Assembly: GCA_905221605.1 (NCBI GenBank)
Contig: CAJNDS010002081.1
Span: 383,976 to 447,975 of the forward strand
Direction of reading: 5' to 3'
Origin: Symbiodinium natans
Taxonomy: Eukaryota; Sar; Dinophyceae; Suessiales; Symbiodiniaceae
Length of the DNA: 64,000 bases
The stretch's first letter is position 1, and every line of letters starts with the position of its first letter. The notes below the pieces were generated by a model. That model was not told where the DNA came from and made no database searches. It was given only the letters and a program-made list of their open reading frames with translations. Shown here one piece after another: positions 59,591 through 64,000 of the stretch. The position numbers were made by a program, and so were the translations under genes.

Positions 59591-59751
59591 TTTAGGGTTT
59601 AGGGCGTTTAGGGTTTAGGGTTTAGGGTTTAGGGTTTAGGGTTTAAGGTTCTTAAGGGAGGGGGGTTCAAGGGGCTAGGTACCTAGAAAAACCTTAAAAA
59701 AGCTTAGGGAGTCTTAGGGAGTATTAAGGAGTATAATTCTATGACTGCTGT

Positions 59752-59822
59752 TTGCTGAAGAATCCCCCCGAAAATGTAAAAGAGATGATGTTTCTTACGT
59801 AGATAGACATAAAGACTTTTTT

Positions 59823-59853
<31 letters not shown>

Positions 59854-59880
59854 GGTGCTTGAGCAAATAGGAAGTAGATG
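59752..59880 (+). mobile_element. TTAAGAACCCC-family element with T15-G21 expansion
   Basis: GTTTGCTGAAGAATCCCCCC at the left; GTGCTTGAGCAAATAGG at the right. A T-run then a long G-run at 59818-59855 replaces the GTTCTT/GGGG core. Confidence 0.5.
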
Positions 59881-59888
59881 ATGCCCAG

Positions 59889-60098
<210 letters not shown>

Positions 60099-60417
60099 TT
60101 ATACAACTCTGGAATGAGCAAGAATTTCAAGATATGCATTATTTAAATAGGGAACATGAAAATATGTGTACATGTTATTGCTACATGCTATATATCATGT
60201 AGTAATCATATCAACACTGATTTTGCAATAGTGTTAGTATTCAACGATACATTCGAGTATCTTTCATGTTGCATGATTTGTATCCTATAACTGTCACCTT
60301 GCAGTCACGGTATGGGGGTACCTTATCGGGGTCCTTTTTACAAGGGATCCTACTATTTGGGGTCGAAATTAGGGGTCGCTTATTATGGTTAGCTTAGGGC
60401 GTTTGCGAAAAATCCGG

Positions 60418-60510
60418 GTCGGAATAATTACTACTAGTATTCCCTTATGGTCCCTTTGTAACTATACTACAAAAATCGCCCAAAACCCTAGTTCTAATTC
60501 TTCAGGCCCC
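60418..60510 (+). mobile_element. Second AATTACTACTAGTATTCCC element
   Basis: CGGAATAATTACTACTAGTA, TTCCCTTATGGTCCCTTTGT and AAAACCCTAGTTCTAATTCT match the 9.6 kb copy. A third, shorter copy is at 63137-63245. Confidence 0.5.
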
Positions 60511-60516
60511 TTTTAC

Positions 60517-60672
60517 CCTATAACCCTATAACCCTAAACCCTAAACCCCCAAACTCCTATAAAGCCTTAACCTTAAGCCCCTCCCCTGTTGCCACGCCCT
60601 ATTAACCCTATAACCCTATAACCCTATCACCCTATAACCTTATAACCCTATAACCCTATAACCCTATAACCT
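60517..60672. repeat. CCCTATAA arrays
   Basis: Two blocks of CCCTATAA octamers (60517-60535 and 60600-60672) separated by degenerate telomeric sequence. Confidence 0.85.
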
Positions 60673-60689
60673 TAAACCCTAAACGCCAG

Positions 60690-60793
60690 GAAGAAGCGGT
60701 GGATCTTGAAGTCCATGGGAGACAGATGGCCGCAGGAGCATGTGGAATGTAATGTGAAGCTGGGAACCCAGGCCTGGAGTTGGGGGTTGCCTA
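60690..60793 (+). CDS. Candidate exon RWILKSMGDRWPQEHVECNV
   Basis: Acceptor AACGCCAG. One frame continues KLGTQAWSWGLP into a telomeric array; another (EEAVDLEVHGRQMAAGACGM) stops early. Unrecognised. Confidence 0.4.
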
Positions 60794-60940
60794 AAGGGTT
60801 TAGGGTTTAGGGTTTAGGGTTTAGGGCTGAGGATCTAAACCCTAAATCCCAAGGGTTTTTGGGTTTTACCCGGTTGGCGGGGCGATCTTTCGGGTGTCAG
60901 AGTGTGACGTTGAAGCCCTGGGCCCCCCTCCCTGTGACAG

Positions 60941-61015
60941 GCGATGTGGCAAGCGGAGATCTATGTGGCCCCCTTGGAAACTTGGCAGCGCAGTGGTGCC
61001 CGTCTGCCTTGCTAG
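60941..61015 (+). CDS. Candidate terminal exon AMWQAEIYVAPLETWQRSGA
   Basis: Acceptor CCTGTGACAG; 24 codons, ending RLPC and TAG at 61013-61015, which lies at the start of the next telomeric array. Good composition; family unknown. Confidence 0.45.
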   Translation, partial: AMWQAEIYVAPLETWQRSGARLPC

Positions 61016-61084
61016 GGTTTGGGGTTTAGGGTTTAGGGTTTAGGGTTCAGGGTCAGCAGGCCAAAAAGCCACCCTTATTGTCCC

Positions 61085-61300
61085 ATGGATGCCGGGGTAC
61101 CAAGGAAACGACCTTCGTCAGCAAGCACGAATGCACTCACTGGAACCATGCTGTTATCAGCGCCATCTCCAACATTCCTGGGCACAACCTGTGGAAGTCA
61201 TCTCAGGCCTCGGGCACATAGCGTTTCCTGGTCCTGGTCACGAGATAAAGCAGAGACACCGGGTAGAATGCAGAGGGCAGGGTATAGACTATGGGCATTT
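61085..61300 (+). CDS. Candidate coding stretch, frame unresolved
   Basis: Two + frames stay open for over 300 nt (one contains HSLEPCCYQRHLQHSWAQPV, the other NALTGTMLLSAPSPTFLGTT). Composition suggests coding, but no splice sites decide the frame. Confidence 0.3.
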
Positions 61301-61560
61301 GCCACAAAAGGGGGTACCCCTACGAAACCCCAAAAAACTATACTGCCGATTATGGACCCCCCAAAAAAACATAAAAAATGGTCGGCCCCCCATTTCCGAA
61401 AACAAAACCTATAGAGCAAGGTCATGGTAATGCAGCACGTCGAAGCCCCAAACCCAAAACCCAAAACCCAAAACCCTAAACCCTAAACCCTAAACCCTAA
61501 ACCCTAGCCCTAAACCCTAAACCCCACACTCGAAGCCCTGAGCCTCTGTGTGGCTTTCAG

Positions 61561-61921
61561 CGCTCTTGTCGCAAGATGGCATACGATGCCGGGCTCCGCC
61601 TGCTTCCTGCAAGGTCTCACGCCGAACCTTCGGAAAAAGTATCAGGTAAACGCGCATCACATAAAGTTGAAAGGATACTATATGTATACATATTTATATA
61701 TAGTTTTTTTATTTCACACGCACATATACATATATATATATATATAACATTCATACGCACATATGGAATTTACTATACATAATTCGTCTCTATCGCAGGA
61801 TCTGTAAGAGATAATACATGTGCGGTCAAGGCCTTTCTTCCAGGGTGCAGGCATGCCGTCCGCCGTGAGCAAGTCTGTTTTTTATCGCTTTGACAGCGGG
61901 TTGCGGACTCGCGATGACAAT
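61561..61921 (+). CDS. Unrecognised gene, two phase-matched exons with strong splice sites
   Basis: Exon 61561-61646 (acceptor GTGGCTTTCAG, donor TATCAG|GTAAACG) reads RSCRKMAYDAGLRLLPARSH then AEPSEKVS. Exon 61851-61921 (acceptor AGGGTGCAG, donor GACAAT|GTACATTG) completes Gly and reads MPSAVSKSVFYRFDSGLRTR then DDN. The intron holds an AT-rich TATA/CATA tract, not telomeric repeats. Splice signals are the best in the window. Confidence 0.6.
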
Positions 61922-62667
61922 GTACATTGATTCATTGAGTCGGCTTGAGCTGCATTTCCGAACATGTTGGTGGTGTGTATTGGTTGAAGCAATGGGGTCG
62001 CCGTGCGGGATGTTTCAGGGAGTAGGTCCACACCTGACCATCTCAGAAGGTTCGGAAAATGCATTTCGGCTCATGGCCGGATAGGAAGGAGTGGCCGCGG
62101 CGCGTGGTCAGGTTCGAGGCGTTGAGGTGCGGGCTCTTCTCCGAACTTTGGGCAGCAGGAGTGAACAAATGCACATGGTGTCATCGTAATGGTAGTCGGC
62201 CCCCTAGGGGTCGACATTGAAGGGATGGGGTGCACAGATCTGAGTCTTTGTATGAGCCGTATGCCACGTGCGGAGGATGGGTGTCCCAAAGCGGGCGCTC
62301 ATGTTTAGTGCACCCCAGATGAAGGGGCCAATTGTTCGCTGAACATCCGCTGACGACCACTTCGATGATTCCATTGTTTAATGCAGAGTGATGATGCAGG
62401 TGCGGCTTGCGGACTGTCCTCACATCACACCAGTTGCATGTTGACACTTCAAGTCCTCGTCCTTAGGGGTTTGAGGGGTTTAGGGTTTCAAGGTTTAGGG
62501 TGTAGGGTCTAGGGTTTCAAGGTTTAGGATGGTTTACGGTAGGGCTTGAGAGTTTGAGGGTTTTAAGCGTGTTGCTGTCAAGAACCCTCATCTTATGGAG
62601 CCGTTTAAAACATTCCAAAATCCGTGTAGCTCGGAGGTTCATGAGGCACCCTGAACCCTCAACCCTC

Positions 62668-62779
62668 AACCCTCAACCCTAAACCCTAAACCCTAAACCC
62701 TAAACCCTAAACCCTAAACCCTAAACCCTAAACCCTAAACCCTAAACCCTAAACCCTAAACCCTAAACCCTAAACCCTA
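62668..62779. repeat. C-strand telomeric array
   Basis: About 15 perfect heptamers after three CCCTCAA. Confidence 0.9.
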
Positions 62780-62784
62780 CGTAC

Positions 62785-62862
62785 TTGGGGAGGCAGTTCG
62801 TGCAGCTCCGCGCCAGCATGAGCCAATGAACCCCGAGCCAACGGCCGAAGAAAGGTTAGGAA
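62785..62862 (+). CDS. Candidate exon GEAVRAAPRQHEPMNPEPTA
   Basis: Open between a C-strand array and a donor GAAAG|GTTAGG. Unrecognised. Confidence 0.35.
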
Positions 62863-63324
62863 AAGGGGGTGTCCAAATTCGGTCAAGCCTGGGTTTAGGG
62901 TTTAGGGGTTTAGGGGTTTAGGGTTTAGGGGTTTGGGGTTTAGGGTCTTAGGGTTTGGGGTTTAGGGTTTAGGGTTTGGGGCTTGGGGTTGGGGGGCGTG
63001 GAGTTTACTGGCCGAAGTCTCAGGCCCGTCTACCTGCCCGCTGGCGCCCGAGATCTTGGAGTCTCAGGTCATTGTGTCGGTGGAGAGTGGTGGAGAGACG
63101 GGGTTTTGGATGTAGAGCCTCTTGAGATGTCCTAGAGGGGTCGGAATAACTACTAGTAGTGTTCCCTTCTGGTCCCTTTATATACATATATATATATATA
63201 TACTAGAAGAACCCCCCCCCCCAACAAAAAAAAAAAAAAACCTGTTCTTCCCAGGTCTGTGACATCAAGCCTTTGCCAGTCTAGGGTTTCGGGTTTAGGG
63301 TTCAGGCACTTCCTGACTGGGAGA

Positions 63325-63440
63325 TCGTCTTGTACTCTGCAAGGTCCACAGCCCAGCGTCAATGCGCTCGCGATCGCCCAGCCCCCACACGCAGGCCGGG
63401 AAGCATTGTGGCTCCCTGGCCAGGGGGGCTGCGGACTAAT
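63325..63440 (+). CDS. Candidate exon ALPDWEIVLYSARSTAQRQC
   Basis: Preceded by GGTTCAG at the end of a short telomeric stretch. The frame continues ARDRPAPTRRPGSIVAPWPG. Another frame is open; splice exit unknown. Confidence 0.35.
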
Positions 63441-64000
63441 GTGGGTAATCGAAACAATTGACTAAAAAAGCTCGTGGGCTACTCCCTTGTGTTTGGGGGC
63501 CTGTTTCGTAATGAAATTGTAAAAGGAATTTGAATAAAGCTGGACACCATAAACTTCCGCAGGTTCTTATTCAAAACTACGTTTAGTTTTTGGCTCCCCG
63601 ACCCCCCGCCCTTCATCCCCGGGCCGCAATTGCCAGTAACCCTTGGCAATAGGGGGGACCCTCTATATTTGTAACGCTACGCGACCCGCCTTGGCCTGAG
63701 ATTCTGTAAGGAGGCAACCCAAACCAGGCGGTGGGTGGGGTGTGGGGCGGGTGGGAGGGAGGGGGGGGGGTGCGGGTGGGGGGGGGTGGGGATAAGAGGT
63801 GGGGTGCCTGCTGTGTGCTACCCAGACACCTACGGCCCGAGGCCTCGGCGGAGTTTTCCGGGAAAACGCCTAATCGCGGCTAACAGCAGTAAAGCGGGTG
63901 CAACATTAGGGTTTAGGGTTTAGGGTTTATTGATTGCTGGACTTGGCAGATGTGGGCGATCAGTGGGTCGCAGACCTGTTCCTATAACAAGAGGCACCTT

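Overview
This window looks like nuclear DNA of a dinoflagellate-type protist. That is an inference from four things seen here. Plant-type telomeric heptamers (TTTAGGG / CCCTAAA) occur as more than a hundred interstitial arrays. The recognisable exons all lie on the + strand. Genes are cut into many short exons (16 to about 275 nt). Introns that can be checked by reading frame use GT and also GC, and in one case probably GA, donors. No sequence or database search was run.

One gene is certain by motif order: a RecQ-family DNA helicase. Its helicase core runs from motif 0 (42640) to motif VI (52907-52993), and a phase-consistent stop lies at 54111-54113. A second is nearly as secure: a SET-domain protein of the RuBisCO-LSMT/SETD3 type (about 27.15-35.1 kb), seen from a YDDFLWA..VVKTR exon, a PLADMMN exon, a V..DDCHVCAGQEL exon and a GGFILENNP exon. 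The other genes are chains of short exons that I could not name. They are recorded where an open frame, plausible splice sites and matching phases coincide. Short GC-rich exons are often open in several frames, so frame and edges are uncertain for those.

Layout: 2-10 kb cysteine-rich unrecognised exons; 11.7-14 kb a second unrecognised set; 15-20 kb a gly/pro/met-rich gene with a stop near 19.95 kb; 21.4-25.6 kb another set ending near 25.57 kb; 26.4-26.77 kb the 3' end of a gene; 27.15-35.1 kb the SET-domain gene; 36-38 kb a pro/gln-rich gene; 38.8-39.94 kb a small ORF and a gene 3' end; 40.7-54.1 kb RecQ; 56.1-56.75 kb the 3' end of a gene; 57.4-59.3 kb a six-exon chain; 60.7-63.5 kb further exons.

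The unusual system is in the introns. Telomeric arrays supply splice signals directly: G|GTTTAGGG gives 5' splice sites and TTTAG|GG gives 3' splice sites. One intron (24418-24521) is nothing but telomere heptamers. At 27212-27396 a telomeric array sits between two 43-bp copies of an exon start containing AG|GT, as expected for intron gain by duplication during repair. Alongside are several families of short terminal-inverted-repeat elements with 4-bp target duplications. Two (29663-29784 and 28106-28222) split an otherwise continuous reading frame, with splice sites at the element/target border, so they behave as introners. Intron birth from transposons and from telomeric repeats therefore appears to be happening side by side.
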